The notes under the pieces are model-generated. The model worked only from the letters and a program-made list of their open reading frames with translations, was not told the origin of the DNA and did no database searches. The position numbers were made by a program, and so were the translations under genes. From VXYL01 sp963422285 (GTDB taxonomy: Bacteria > Pseudomonadota > Gammaproteobacteria > Pseudomonadales > Azotimanducaceae), in assembly GCA_963422285.2 (NCBI GenBank), contig CAXXJO010000002.1:930001-994000 (forward strand): a stretch of DNA of 64,000 bases, read 5' to 3'. Shown here in pieces: positions 9,636 through 17,754 of the stretch; position 1 is the first letter of the stretch; each line of letters opens with the position of its first letter.

Positions 9636-9761
9636 TAGTGGCTCGGTTTGGCTTTGGACAAGCGTCGCTGCGGATGCCACTGCCTGCGGCATTCGATGCC
9701 GTCTCATGCCCAGCATCTCGTGGTTGCGCGATGCGGCACGACGACGCGGTCCGAACCGAGC
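9636..9761 (-). mobile_element. MITE-like dispersed repeat, copy B
   Basis: A more diverged copy in tandem with copy A and in the same orientation. It keeps CGTCGTCGTGCCGCA at one end and CAGTGGCATCCGCAGCG in the middle, with CAAAGCCAAACCGAG at the far end. It ends immediately before the stop of the small-subunit gene (9764), so copies A and B occupy the place where the body of the lost duplicate would have been. Confidence 0.5.
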
Positions 9762-9763
9762 GC

Positions 9764-10282
9764 TCAGCCCGGCACCTCGCGGTAGATGCGGCCGCGCCGC
9801 TTGACGGGCTCCAGCAGCAACCAGTCGCCCTCCTCCACGGCGAAGCCTTCGGGATGGGGCGGGCGCGCCTCCATGCCCAGCGAGCGCATGACGCGGTCGT
9901 CCCGGTAGTAGCACTGCACGACGATGCGGACGAGAGTGCGCTGGGCGGCCAGGGCGGGGCCGATGCGCTCCTTCTCGAACTCCACGTCGTCGAAGAAACC
10001 GGCCTGGTTGCAGCCGTCGATGTAGCTTGCCCTGGCCGCATCGTCGAGGTCGGCAAACGGGGCGCCGAACTTGGCCGTCGCCAAATAGTCCTCGAACTGC
10101 AAGGCGTCGGCCACGGCGGCGACTTGGCGCTTGGCGGTGGCCAGGATGTCGGCGGCGATGTCGGCATCGTCGGCACCGGGAATCCCGTACTCGGCGCTGG
10201 CCGGAAGAAACGCCCCGGCGAACGCGATCAGGGTGCGCTGCTGCTGGTCGTTGAATGGATTGTCGGTGGCGATGGCGTCCAT
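9764..10282 (-). CDS. Gluconate 2-dehydrogenase subunit 3-like small subunit
   Basis: A 172-residue protein. The start at 10282 is fixed by AGAGGATAG upstream of the ATG. It resembles the small (subunit 3-type) partner of membrane-bound GMC dehydrogenases: the helical N-terminus QRTLIAFAGAFLPASAEYG, then ATAKFGAPFADLDDAARASY and the later CYYRDDRVMRSLGMEARPP match that family. It lacks an obvious Tat signal, which many family members have. The flavin subunit is encoded just upstream (10507-12138), separated by a 43-bp hairpin repeat array. Together they should form an FAD-dependent alcohol or polyol dehydrogenase; the substrate is unknown. Confidence 0.8.
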   Translation of the reverse strand: MDAIATDNPFNDQQQRTLIAFAGAFLPASAEYGIPGADDADIAADILATAKRQVAAVADALQFEDYLATAKFGAPFADLDDAARASYIDGCNQAGFFDDVEFEKERIGPALAAQRTLVRIVVQCYYRDDRVMRSLGMEARPPHPEGFAVEEGDWLLLEPVKRRGRIYREVPG

Positions 10283-10311
10283 GTGGCTATCCTCTTTGTC
10301 TTGCCAGGGGT

Positions 10312-10506
10312 TCCCTCGCGCCCCCGCTGAGGGATCTTCATGCGAGGGGCACCCCCTCGCGCGCCCCCGCTGAGGGATCTTCATGCGAGGGGCATCCCCT
10401 CGCGCGCCCCCGCTGAGGGATCTTCATGCGAGGGGCATCCCCTCGCGCGCCCCCGCTGAGGGATCCTCTTGCGAGTGGCACCCCCTCGCGCGTCCCCGCT
10501 GAGGGC
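10312..10506 (-). repeat. Tandem 43-bp hairpin repeats between large and small subunit genes
   Basis: About four and a half units with a 43-bp period (unit starts 10342, 10385, 10428, 10471). Each unit contains a perfect 8-bp stem with a 3-nt loop, GCGAGGGG-CAT-CCCCTCGC (10385-10403), followed by CCCCCGCTGAGGGATC. Because the array lies between the flavoprotein stop and the small-subunit start, the RNA hairpins could stall polymerase or protect the upstream mRNA. It has no spacers and is not a CRISPR array. Confidence 0.85.
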
Positions 10507-12138
10507 TCAGTCGAACAGGTTGGCGAGGCGCTTCTTCATCGAATCGGCGATGTAGAGCGCCAGCGCCTGGATGGTGCGCGTCGGGTTCACCCCGGCGCAG
10601 GTGACGAAGATGCTGCCGTCGACGATGAACAGGTTCTTGACGTCGTGGGCGCGGCCCCACTCGTTCACCACCGAGCGTTCCGGATCCGTGCCCATGCGGG
10701 CGGTGCCCATCAGGTGCCAGCCGCCGACGCCGATGGGCGCTTCGGTCATGACGTCCGTGGCGCCGGCGGCTCGCAGCACTTCTGTGCCCCGGGCGACGGC
10801 GTGATCGAGCATGCGACGGCTGTTGTCGGAGAGCGTGTAGTCGATCTTCGGCGCCGGTATGCCGTGGCCGTCCTTGAGCTCCGGATCCAGAGTGACGGTA
10901 TTGTGCTCTTCCGGCAGGTCTTCGCAGATGCCCACCATGCCGGCGATGCGGCTGAATAGCTGCCGGTAGGCGCGATGATGGCCGGCGCCCCAGGGAATGC
11001 GGCCCGAAAACAGCCCGCTGAGGGCAGTGGCGACGGGGCCGCGGCCGCGGTTGATCTCGTAGGTGTAGCCACGCGCAAAGCCACGCCCGGCATCCGTTTC
11101 GTAGAACTCCTGGCTCCAGATGCACACGCCCGGTCCCCGGTGGCCGTCCAGCGGCTGCTCGAAAATGCCTTGGATGGAAGCGTAGGGGTGGAACATCAGG
11201 TTCTTGCCCACGAGGCCGCTGCAGTTGGCGAGGCCGTTGGGGAACCTGCCGGAGGCGGAGTTCAACAGCAGGCGCGGCGTACCGACGCCGTTGCAGGCGA
11301 CGATGACCACTTCGGCGGCCTGGAATCGCTCGACGCCGTCGGCATCGTAATAGACGACTCCGGAGGCCATGTTCTCGTTCCTGCGAGGGCTGCCTGCTCT
11401 CGCCCCGCCGCCGTTGACGACGATCTCCCGCACCCGGCAGCGCGGCCGCACTTCCACCCCGGCGCGTATCGCATGAGGCCAGTAGGTGATGTCCGTGCTC
11501 GCCTTGGCGCCCTGGGCGCAGCCGCTGCCGCAAGCGCCCAGGTTCACGCACTGGTCGCGGCCATCGTACTGCTCGGTGGCGATGGCGGTATCCGACGGCC
11601 ACCAGTGCCAGCCCAGCGCGTTGAAGCCCTTGGCGATGGCTTGGCCGGATTTGCCCAAGGGCACCGGCGGCATCATCGGCTCCTTGGGCGGATAGGCGGG
11701 ATCCCCCGCCAGCCCGGAGACTCCCATCATGCGATCGTTTTCGGCGTAGTAGGGTTCCAGGGTCTGATAGTCGATGGGCCAATCGTCCGCCACCCCGTCC
11801 AAGGTCTTGACGCGGAAATCGGACGGATGGAAGCGCGGGAAGTGGCCAGCGTAGAGAATGGTGCTGCCGCCGACGGCATTGAAGTTGGCCACGGAGATGG
11901 GCGAGTGGGCATCGTTGACGGGATAGTCCGTGTCGCGCTGGCGGCGATTCGGGCTGATGCTCATGTCGCTGAACGCCCGCGCCTCCCAGTCCCGTCCGGT
12001 GCTGGGGTACTGCGCCGGGTTCATCCAGTCGCCCTGTTCCAGGCAGACGATGCGCATGCGCGTTTCCGCCAAGCTCCAAGCCACCGCGGCCCCGGACGCG
12101 CCGGCGCCGACGATCAGCACGTCGACCGGATCGCTCAT
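10507..12138 (-). CDS. GMC-family FAD-dependent oxidoreductase (large subunit)
   Basis: A 543-residue flavoprotein. The ATG at 12138 follows a strong purine-rich site (GAGGAAGAAGAG). The N-terminal dinucleotide motif is VLIVGAGASGAAVAWSLAE, FNAVGGSTILYAGHFPRF is the GMC signature, and the C-terminal active-site region reads GVGGWHLMGTARMG followed by VVNEWGRAHDVKNLFIVDG, with NPTRTIQALALYIAD at the end. The CVNLGACGSGCAQGAK stretch is typical of dehydrogenases paired with a small subunit and a cytochrome. It oxidises an alcohol or sugar-like substrate; which one cannot be read from sequence. No cytochrome c subunit is nearby, so the electron acceptor is unknown. Confidence 0.9.
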   Translation of the reverse strand: MSDPVDVLIVGAGASGAAVAWSLAETRMRIVCLEQGDWMNPAQYPSTGRDWEARAFSDMSISPNRRQRDTDYPVNDAHSPISVANFNAVGGSTILYAGHFPRFHPSDFRVKTLDGVADDWPIDYQTLEPYYAENDRMMGVSGLAGDPAYPPKEPMMPPVPLGKSGQAIAKGFNALGWHWWPSDTAIATEQYDGRDQCVNLGACGSGCAQGAKASTDITYWPHAIRAGVEVRPRCRVREIVVNGGGARAGSPRRNENMASGVVYYDADGVERFQAAEVVIVACNGVGTPRLLLNSASGRFPNGLANCSGLVGKNLMFHPYASIQGIFEQPLDGHRGPGVCIWSQEFYETDAGRGFARGYTYEINRGRGPVATALSGLFSGRIPWGAGHHRAYRQLFSRIAGMVGICEDLPEEHNTVTLDPELKDGHGIPAPKIDYTLSDNSRRMLDHAVARGTEVLRAAGATDVMTEAPIGVGGWHLMGTARMGTDPERSVVNEWGRAHDVKNLFIVDGSIFVTCAGVNPTRTIQALALYIADSMKKRLANLFD

Positions 12139-12597
12139 CTCTTCTTCCTCGTACCCTGCGCATGCAAGTATGCCCCGGAATCGAACGCAGCGCTTGCCTG
12201 GACTGGGCGTTCCGACGCAATGTTTCGACTTGGCCCGCGCGAGGCCAGTGGCGATGCCGGGTGCTTTCCGCACCGCATCGGCTGATGCGCGGCATCGACT
12301 GATACGCGCAAGCCAGCCTCTGCTACATCTCCTGCCACGCCAACCTCGCAGCATTCGTTGCGGAACCCGTGCTCGAGAAGGTCTGCTATGGAAGGGTTTG
12401 AATCATCGCTTCGAGATCGACAGCCGAAATTTCGGGCAGCCGCTCGAACAGGCCAAGTCGTCGCCAAGCGCCCACTTCGTAGCCGTTCGACGAGCTGCGA
12501 ACGGACCGCCAGCCGAGCAACCTGACGGATTCGCCTGTCTCGTGGTCTCGTGGTAAGGTGGCCGTCAATGCGAGGTACGCAGCCGCAGAGCACTGAA
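12139..12597. other. Divergent intergenic region
   Basis: This 459-bp region separates the GMC gene (minus) from the small plus-strand gene at 12598 and should hold both promoters. One minus-strand frame of 60 codons (12386-12568, MTATLPRDHETGE...) has no recognised relatives and is not called. No clear promoter boxes or inverted repeats were seen. Confidence 0.4.
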
Positions 12598-12906
12598 ATG
12601 ACCAAGAGAATGACTGAGAACGAAATCGAAGAGATCGTTCGAACCACCTTCAAAGCGACTTTCGACAGTGTGGATATCGTGGCCGTCCATGTGCGTCCGG
12701 AGATCGGCTACGACGGCCATCGCATTGTTCTGGTGGAAATCATATACGACGGCCAAGACGAGCAGCTAAGGAATCCTGGAACCTTGGGTATTCGCCACGA
12801 CGTACGCGTGAGGGTGCAGTCCGATCCAGCAAGGGATCCGGGTTTCCCGATCTTGGAGTTCGTCACCAAGTCCGACTTCGAGGAGCGGGACGCTGCTGCC
12901 GCATGA
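12598..12906 (+). CDS. Small hypothetical protein upstream of a HEPN gene
   Basis: A 102-residue acidic protein starting at the ATG at 12598 (MTKRMTENEIEEIV). The middle reads HVRPEIGYDGHRIVLVEIIYDG, an alternating pattern typical of beta strands, and the end is LEFVTKSDFEERDAAAA. I do not recognise the family. It overlaps or abuts the next frame, which encodes a HEPN protein, and small proteins directly preceding HEPN genes are often partners (for example MNT antitoxins), but this one has no nucleotidyltransferase motif. Partner status is inference only. Confidence 0.5.
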   Translation: MTKRMTENEIEEIVRTTFKATFDSVDIVAVHVRPEIGYDGHRIVLVEIIYDGQDEQLRNPGTLGIRHDVRVRVQSDPARDPGFPILEFVTKSDFEERDAAAA

Positions 12907-13362
12907 TTTGATCCGTACCGCTCGCCACTTGGCGACGTCGGAGCCTCGACGACCTACCCAGGCGAACCTGCGCGCCGCGCCGTCAGCACGGCGTACTACG
13001 CCCTGTTCCATTGCTTGGCGCGATCCGCCGCGGATCAATTCATCGGCCTCGCCCGGCTCGACGATCCGGCATGGCATCGAGTCCATCGCGCCCTCGAACA
13101 CGGAATGGCCGCAAACGCCTGTCGGAACCATGCCGCCATGCAGAACTTCTCTTCGGATATGCAGCACTTCGCCGACATGTTCATTACTGTGCAGGAGAGA
13201 CGGTATCGGGCCGACTACGCGCTCGACGCCAATTTCGACAAATCCGGCGTACTCAGGATCATCGACGATGCGGAACTGGCAATCGAAAAATTCGAGTACA
13301 CCGATCGCCGCGAACGGCGCACCTTCGCCGCCCGTGCGCTGTTCAGGCAGCGATCGCTGTGA
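12893..13362 (+). pseudogene. HEPN-domain protein, frameshifted near the N-terminus
   Basis: The N-terminal frame reads HDLIRTARHLATSEPRRPTQANLR and the rest continues in another frame as RAVSTAYYALFHCLARSA through KFEYTDRRERRTFAARALF. Joined, this is a typical HEPN protein of about 150 residues (the AxSTAYYALFHxL helix is diagnostic). The break at about 12976 is explained by an extra GC in a GCGCGCCGCGCC run, a two-base slippage. The HEPN catalytic RxxxxH motif is not obvious, so RNase activity is uncertain even if the frame were restored. The start is unclear (no ATG in frame), overlapping the end of the preceding gene. Confidence 0.65.
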
Positions 13363-13391
13363 ACCACTCCGGATCGGCGAAGCTCGCGCCT

Positions 13392-13955
13392 TCATGCCCG
13401 CGGCAGGGCGACGCCGCGCTGTCCCTGGTACTTGCCGCCGCGATCCCGGTAGGAGACTTGGCAGGGCTCGTCGCTCTGGAGGAACAGCAGCTGCGCCACG
13501 CCCTCGTTGGCGTGGATGCGGGCCGGCAGATTGGTGGTGTTGGAGAATTCCAAGGTGACGTGGCCCTCCCACTCCGGTTCCAAGGGCGTGACGTTGACGA
13601 TGATGCCACAGCGAGCATAGGTGGACTTGCCGACGCACAAGGTGAGCACGTCTCGAGGGATGCGGACGTATTCGACGGTTCTCGCCAGGGCGAAGGCGTT
13701 GGGCGGCACGATGCAGCTATCGCCTTGAATGTCTACGAAGCTGCGTTCGTCGAATTGCTTGGGGTCCACCGTGGTGGAGTTGATGTTGGTGAAGACCTTG
13801 AACTCCGGTGCGCAGCGCACGTCGTAGCCGTAGCTGGACGTGCCGTAGGAAATGACTCGGTTGCCGTCCACGGTGCTCACCTGCTCGGGCTCGAACGGCT
13901 CGATCATGCCGGCGCGAGCCATTTCCCGAATCCAGCGGTCGGACTTGATGGTCAT
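13392..13955 (-). CDS. dcd: dCTP deaminase
   Basis: A 187-residue enzyme that converts dCTP to dUTP, feeding dTTP synthesis in the cytosol. The family core is clear: SDRWIREMARAGMIEPFEP at the N-terminus, SYGTSSYGYDVRCAPEF, LARTVEYVRIP, GKSTYARCGIIVNVTPLEPEWEGHVTLEFSNTT and the C-terminal lid QLLFLQSDEPC. Length is normal. Its ATG overlaps the stop of apbC by four bases (ATGA), so the two are translationally coupled. This dcd-apbC pair is conserved in many gammaproteobacteria. Confidence 0.97.
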   Translation of the reverse strand: MTIKSDRWIREMARAGMIEPFEPEQVSTVDGNRVISYGTSSYGYDVRCAPEFKVFTNINSTTVDPKQFDERSFVDIQGDSCIVPPNAFALARTVEYVRIPRDVLTLCVGKSTYARCGIIVNVTPLEPEWEGHVTLEFSNTTNLPARIHANEGVAQLLFLQSDEPCQVSYRDRGGKYQGQRGVALPRA

Positions 13956-14989
13956 CGCTCGTCCATGCTGATGGTCGGCGGCGAGGCCGCTGTCGCGGAC
14001 AGACGCCATAGCTGCCCTGTCAGCCGGCGGGCGCAGTCGACGTAGAACGCGGCGATCCGGCCGCCGGGGTCGGAGACCACCGTGGGCGCACCGCCATCGG
14101 TGGATTCGCGGATGCGCGGATCCAGAGGAAACTCGCCCAGCAAGGGTACGCCGTATTCCGCCGCCACCCGGGCGCCGCCGCCCTTGCCGAACAGGTGATG
14201 GGCCTTGCCGCAGTCGTCGCATTCGAACCAGCTCATGTTCTCGACGACGCCAAGGATCGGAATGTCCACCTTGCGGAACATCTCGATGCCTTTGCGGGCG
14301 TCGAGCAGGGCGATGTCCTGGGGGGTGGTGACGATGACGGCGCCGCTCACCCGCGCCTGCTGGGACAGCGTCAGCTGAATGTCGCCGGTGCCAGGCGGCA
14401 TGTCCACTACTAGGTAGTCCAGGCCGCCCCAGGCGGTCTGGCCGATGAGTTGCTGCAAAGCGCCGGAAGCCATGGGGCCGCGCCACACCATGGGCGTCTT
14501 GTCGGTGGTCAGCATGCTCATGGACAGCGCTTCGATGCCGTGCGCCTTGACGGGCACGAAGACGCGCTGATCCCGTACCTCCGGGCGTCGGCCTTCGGGC
14601 ACGCCGAGCATCATGCCCTGGCTGGGGCCGTAGATGTCGGCATCGAGGATGCCCGCCTTGGCACCGGCGCGGTCCAGGGCCAGCGCCAGATTGACCGCCG
14701 TAGTGGACTTGCCGACGCCGCCCTTGCCCGACGCCACGGCTACGACGTGGGACGCGCCGGCAACCCCGCTGCCCGGCGGCGGCGCAAAGGAGAGATCCAG
14801 GACCACGCGATCGTGCAGGTGTTCCGCCAGCGCCCGCGTGTACGGCTCTCCGAGCCCGTTCGCCGGATAGCCGAGCACGGCGTCCACATGCCAGCGCCCG
14901 TCCAGACGCGCCGCCCGGCGCACAGCGCCGAGTTCGCCCCAGGAGACGCCGAGCACGGGATCTTGAAAGCTGTCGAGTGGTTTAGGCAT
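13952..14989 (-). CDS. apbC: Iron-sulfur cluster carrier protein ApbC (Mrp/NBP35 family)
   Basis: A 345-residue P-loop ATPase that carries Fe-S clusters to apoproteins. The deviant Walker A is SGKGGVGKSTTAVNLALAL, followed by ILDADIYGPSQ and LDYLVVDMPPGTGD; the cluster-binding pair is CDDC (in WFECDDCGKAH). An N-terminal MIP18-like segment (about residues 1-75) is present. It is coupled to dcd downstream. In E. coli apbC and metG are adjacent and divergent; here metG is still divergent but lies 38.8 kb away beyond the T6SS island. Confidence 0.97.
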   Translation of the reverse strand: MPKPLDSFQDPVLGVSWGELGAVRRAARLDGRWHVDAVLGYPANGLGEPYTRALAEHLHDRVVLDLSFAPPPGSGVAGASHVVAVASGKGGVGKSTTAVNLALALDRAGAKAGILDADIYGPSQGMMLGVPEGRRPEVRDQRVFVPVKAHGIEALSMSMLTTDKTPMVWRGPMASGALQQLIGQTAWGGLDYLVVDMPPGTGDIQLTLSQQARVSGAVIVTTPQDIALLDARKGIEMFRKVDIPILGVVENMSWFECDDCGKAHHLFGKGGGARVAAEYGVPLLGEFPLDPRIRESTDGGAPTVVSDPGGRIAAFYVDCARRLTGQLWRLSATAASPPTISMDER

Positions 14990-15097
14990 GGCGATCCTCG
15001 CGGCGTGGTCGCGGATTATACAACCGGGCTTGGCTGTGCTGCCGGTGCGCGATGCCGGCCGTGAACTTCCACGCCGAGAGTGCTGGTGTTGGCCGGA

Positions 15098-15932
15098 TCA
15101 ATAATCCGCCCACTGGCGAGGATCCGCTTCGTTGCTTGCGGAGGCTGGCGGCAGCCTATCGATACGGCGCGGCCGCGGCAAGCCATCGAAAAGCCAGCCG
15201 CTGGTGTTCGCCGGACGATGCGTTCGGCGATCGGATGCATCAAACGGCGTCGAACACGTCGCCCACGCCCACCGAGAAGCCGGCCAAGACCGAGGAGTCG
15301 GCCCGCTGCCCGCGGCGGAACACGCCGTGCTCGGCATAGGCGCCGCCTGCCAGCGCCAGCACGGTCACGGTCTCGTCGATGGGATTGACGATCCAGTACT
15401 CGGAGATGCCCCCCTCGGCGTAGTCCAGGCGCTTGTCGATCAGGTCGCGGCCGGGATCGTCGGGACTGACCACCTCCGCCACCAGATCGGCGCCGCGCCA
15501 GTAGTCGTCCTGGTTGCGCGGATCGTTCGCGTCGCGCACCAGCAGCAGATCCGGCTCGCGGAACTTGCCTTCTCGGATGCGCAGGCGCAAGGGGGCGTAG
15601 AACACGTCGCCGCCGCGTTCGCCCACGAAGGAATGCAGGAGCAAGAACAGAAACCGGGAAATGGCCTGATGTCGTCTGGTCGGCATGGGCAGGATCTCGA
15701 GGCGGCCGTCCGTGAACTCGAGCAAGCGGCTGCACTGGCCCGTCAGCTTGAGGTACTGGGCTTCGGTCCACAGCCCCTGCAGCGCCAGCAGCGGGGCGAG
15801 GGTGACGTCCCCTGGCGAGACGATGCGCAGCTCTTCTCCGTTTGCCGTGGCCGTCATGTCCCTGCTCCCGGGGCTCGGCGGACGCCCGCCCCTTGCCGCG
15901 CAGTGTCGTCCCGCTGCCCGTTCGCGTCAAGG
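15098..15932. repeat. Long direct repeat, left copy
   Basis: This segment is nearly identical to 16116-16930 and contains a whole Uma2-type gene plus its downstream flank. It starts at TCAATAATCCGCCCACTGG and ends at GCCCGTTCGCGTCAAGG in both copies. Differences are a 19-bp insertion here near 15151 and a sharply diverged block of about 80 bp (15590-15670). Confidence 0.9.
15240..15857 (-). CDS. Uma2-family (DUF820) putative endonuclease, copy 1
   Basis: A 205-residue protein of the Uma2/DUF820 family, which has a PD-(D/E)XK nuclease fold. Motifs seen are EFTDGRLEILPMPT near residue 45, REPDLLLVRD, ADLVAEVVSPDD and DKRLDYAEGGISEYWIVNP. These proteins are common in multiple copies in cyanobacteria and some other bacteria, and their biological role is unsettled. 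The gene lies in a long direct repeat with copy 2 (16239-16856). The two proteins are identical over most of their length but differ sharply around residues 68-90, where this copy reads SRFLFLLLHSFVGERGG. Confidence 0.85.
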   Translation of the reverse strand: MTATANGEELRIVSPGDVTLAPLLALQGLWTEAQYLKLTGQCSRLLEFTDGRLEILPMPTRRHQAISRFLFLLLHSFVGERGGDVFYAPLRLRIREGKFREPDLLLVRDANDPRNQDDYWRGADLVAEVVSPDDPGRDLIDKRLDYAEGGISEYWIVNPIDETVTVLALAGGAYAEHGVFRRGQRADSSVLAGFSVGVGDVFDAV

Positions 15933-15956
15933 TCTCTTCCGAAGAGGCAGTGTCTC

Positions 15957-16077
15957 AAGTTTGAACCGATATCGTCATGCTCGCACCGTACAGCCACAAA
16001 CGGGGGTATGGGACGCCACCGGATGCTATTTGCAGCAGCATCGGCAGTGCTGCGGCTTATCCAATTTCAAACTGCTG
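15957..16077 (+). mobile_element. MITE-like dispersed repeat, copy C
   Basis: This copy starts AGTTTGAACCGATATCGTC and ends TTATCCAATTTCAAACTG, so its ends form an imperfect inverted pair (AGTTTGAA / TTCAAACT). It sits between the two Uma2 repeats, near the left side of the T6SS island, in the same orientation as copy D at the right side (53618-53735). No coding frame is present. Confidence 0.55.
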
Positions 16078-16115
16078 CGCCATCTCCGAAGACCACGGCA
16101 AGACGCGACCGTTTC

Positions 16116-16930
16116 TCAATAATCCGCCCACTGGCGAGGATCCGCTTCGTTGCTTGCGGAGGCTGGCGCGGCCGCGGCAAGCCATCGAAAAGCCAGCCGC
16201 TGGTGTCCGCCGGACGATGCGTTCGGCGATCGGATGCATCAAACGGCGTCGAACACGTCGCCCACGCCCACCGAGAAGCCGGCCAAGACCGGGGAGTCGG
16301 CCCGCTGCCCGCGGCGGAACACGCCGTGCTCGGCATAGGCGTCGCCTGCCAGCGCCAGCACGGTCACGGTCTCGTCGATGGGATTGACGATCCAGTACTC
16401 GGAGATGCCCCCCTCGGCGTAGTCCAGGCGCTTGTCGATCAGGTCGCGGCCGGGATCGTCGGGACTGACCACCTCCGCCACCAGATCGGCGCCGCGCCAG
16501 TAGTCGTCCTGGTTGCGCGGATCGTTCGCGTCGCGCACCAGCAGCAGATCCGGCTCGCGGAACTTGCCTTCTCGGATGCGCAGGCGCAACGGCGCCACAT
16601 ACAGGGCACCGCCCAGAGTCTTCACGAAGGGATGCAGCGCCAGGAACAGGAGCTGCAGGATAGCCTGATGTCGTCTGGTCGGCATGGGCAGGATCTCGAG
16701 GCGGCCGTCCGTGAACTCGAGCAAGCGGCTGCACTGGCCCGTCAGCTTGAGATACTGGGCTTCGGTCCACAGCCCCTGCAGCGCCAGCAGCGGGGCGAGG
16801 GTGACGTCCCCTGGCGAGACGATGCGCAGCTCTTCTCCGTTTGCCGTGGCCGTCATGTCCCTGCTCCCGGGGCTCGGCGGACGCCCGCCCTTGCCGCGCA
16901 GTGTCGTCCCGCTGCCCGTTCGCGTCAAGG
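16116..16930. repeat. Long direct repeat, right copy
   Basis: The second copy of the 0.8-kb repeat at 15098-15932, in the same orientation. It lacks a 19-bp stretch present in the left copy. Outside an 80-bp diverged block (about 16575-16655) the two copies differ at only a handful of bases by eye, which points to recent duplication or ongoing gene conversion. Confidence 0.9.
16239..16856 (-). CDS. Uma2-family (DUF820) putative endonuclease, copy 2
   Basis: A 205-residue paralogue of the gene at 15240-15857, with the same ATG context and the same predicted nuclease motifs (EFTDGRLEILP, REPDLLLVRD, ADLVAEVVSPDD). It differs from copy 1 mainly around residues 68-90, where it reads LQLLFLALHPFVKTLGG. 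The change keeps hydrophobic spacing, so the fold is probably preserved while a surface or binding helix changes. The next gene to the right, on the opposite strand, is the DUF3540 gene. Confidence 0.85.
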   Translation of the reverse strand: MTATANGEELRIVSPGDVTLAPLLALQGLWTEAQYLKLTGQCSRLLEFTDGRLEILPMPTRRHQAILQLLFLALHPFVKTLGGALYVAPLRLRIREGKFREPDLLLVRDANDPRNQDDYWRGADLVAEVVSPDDPGRDLIDKRLDYAEGGISEYWIVNPIDETVTVLALAGDAYAEHGVFRRGQRADSPVLAGFSVGVGDVFDAV

Positions 16931-17109
16931 CCTGCCCAGAGACGACGAGGAAATGCGGGTGACGCCAACGCCCGCAGGGCGGGCCTCGCGGGGGATGCGG
17001 AAGCATTCGACGGCGCTTGCCCTATACGTCGTGGTCCGCTTCTCCGATCGAGTCCAGCGGCCCAGCGACAGGCGAACAGGGCAGGATGCGTGGTGCTATT
17101 ATCGGCGGC

Positions 17110-17715
17110 ATGGATACGGCAGACACCGGCAGTGCGCCAGTGGTCGGGGCGGGACCTGCGGACGAAGACCCTGTAGGTTCGGTTCTGGAGCAGGCGCTGC
17201 GGCGCGGCGAACGCGGCGCGGACGACGGCGCACTGGAGTCGGTGCTGGTCTCCGCCTGGAACGACGCCGCGGGCATTCTCGCGGACGGGCGGGCAGCGCG
17301 GCAGGCCGCCTCCTGCCTGCTGCGTCCAGTGCCCGGAGATCTGGTGCTGATCTGGTCGCCGGCGACCGGGCCGGGGTGGGTGCTCGGCATTCTGGAACGG
17401 GCCGGAGAAAACGAGACCGCGGTGCTAGCGGTACCCGGATCGTTGGCTATCGAGGCACCGCGGGTCGGCATCGCCGCGCACTCGGTGCATGTCGTCGCCG
17501 AGGACCTGCTCACCAGCGTACGCAACCACCATGCCGTGACGCACACGCACACCGAGACTTCGGATGTGCGGGTGGCGCAGATCGGCACCGACATCCGTCG
17601 GGCCACCACCGCGGACGACGCCGTGGAAGGCACGTTCCTGCAACGCACCGGCACCTGGATTTCCAATACAGTGCGCGACGCCCGCTTGCGTGCACGGACT
17701 TTTCTGTTCGACTAG
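17110..17715 (+). CDS. DUF3540 protein, T6SS-associated
   Basis: A 201-residue protein (an in-frame ATG at 17086 would add eight residues). It matches the DUF3540 family, whose genes travel with DUF2169 and DUF4150 genes in type VI secretion loci: CLLRPVPGDLVLIW near the middle, GWVLGILER, and a C-terminal half with LTSVRNHHAVTHTHTETS, ISNTVRDARLRARTFLFD. The pattern VxxxGD...VxGIL resembles a small beta-barrel, and it may help assemble the spike tip; that role is inferred from context. It is convergent with the DUF2169 gene and one of only two plus-strand genes in the island. Confidence 0.8.
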   Translation: MDTADTGSAPVVGAGPADEDPVGSVLEQALRRGERGADDGALESVLVSAWNDAAGILADGRAARQAASCLLRPVPGDLVLIWSPATGPGWVLGILERAGENETAVLAVPGSLAIEAPRVGIAAHSVHVVAEDLLTSVRNHHAVTHTHTETSDVRVAQIGTDIRRATTADDAVEGTFLQRTGTWISNTVRDARLRARTFLFD

Positions 17716-17754
17716 GCCTTCGTCGCGCCCGCCGCAACCGGCCCGTCGTCTACC

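Noticed and set aside
10312..10506. Possible CRISPR array
   Set aside because: Units are contiguous 43-bp tandem repeats without unique spacers, and no cas gene is present.
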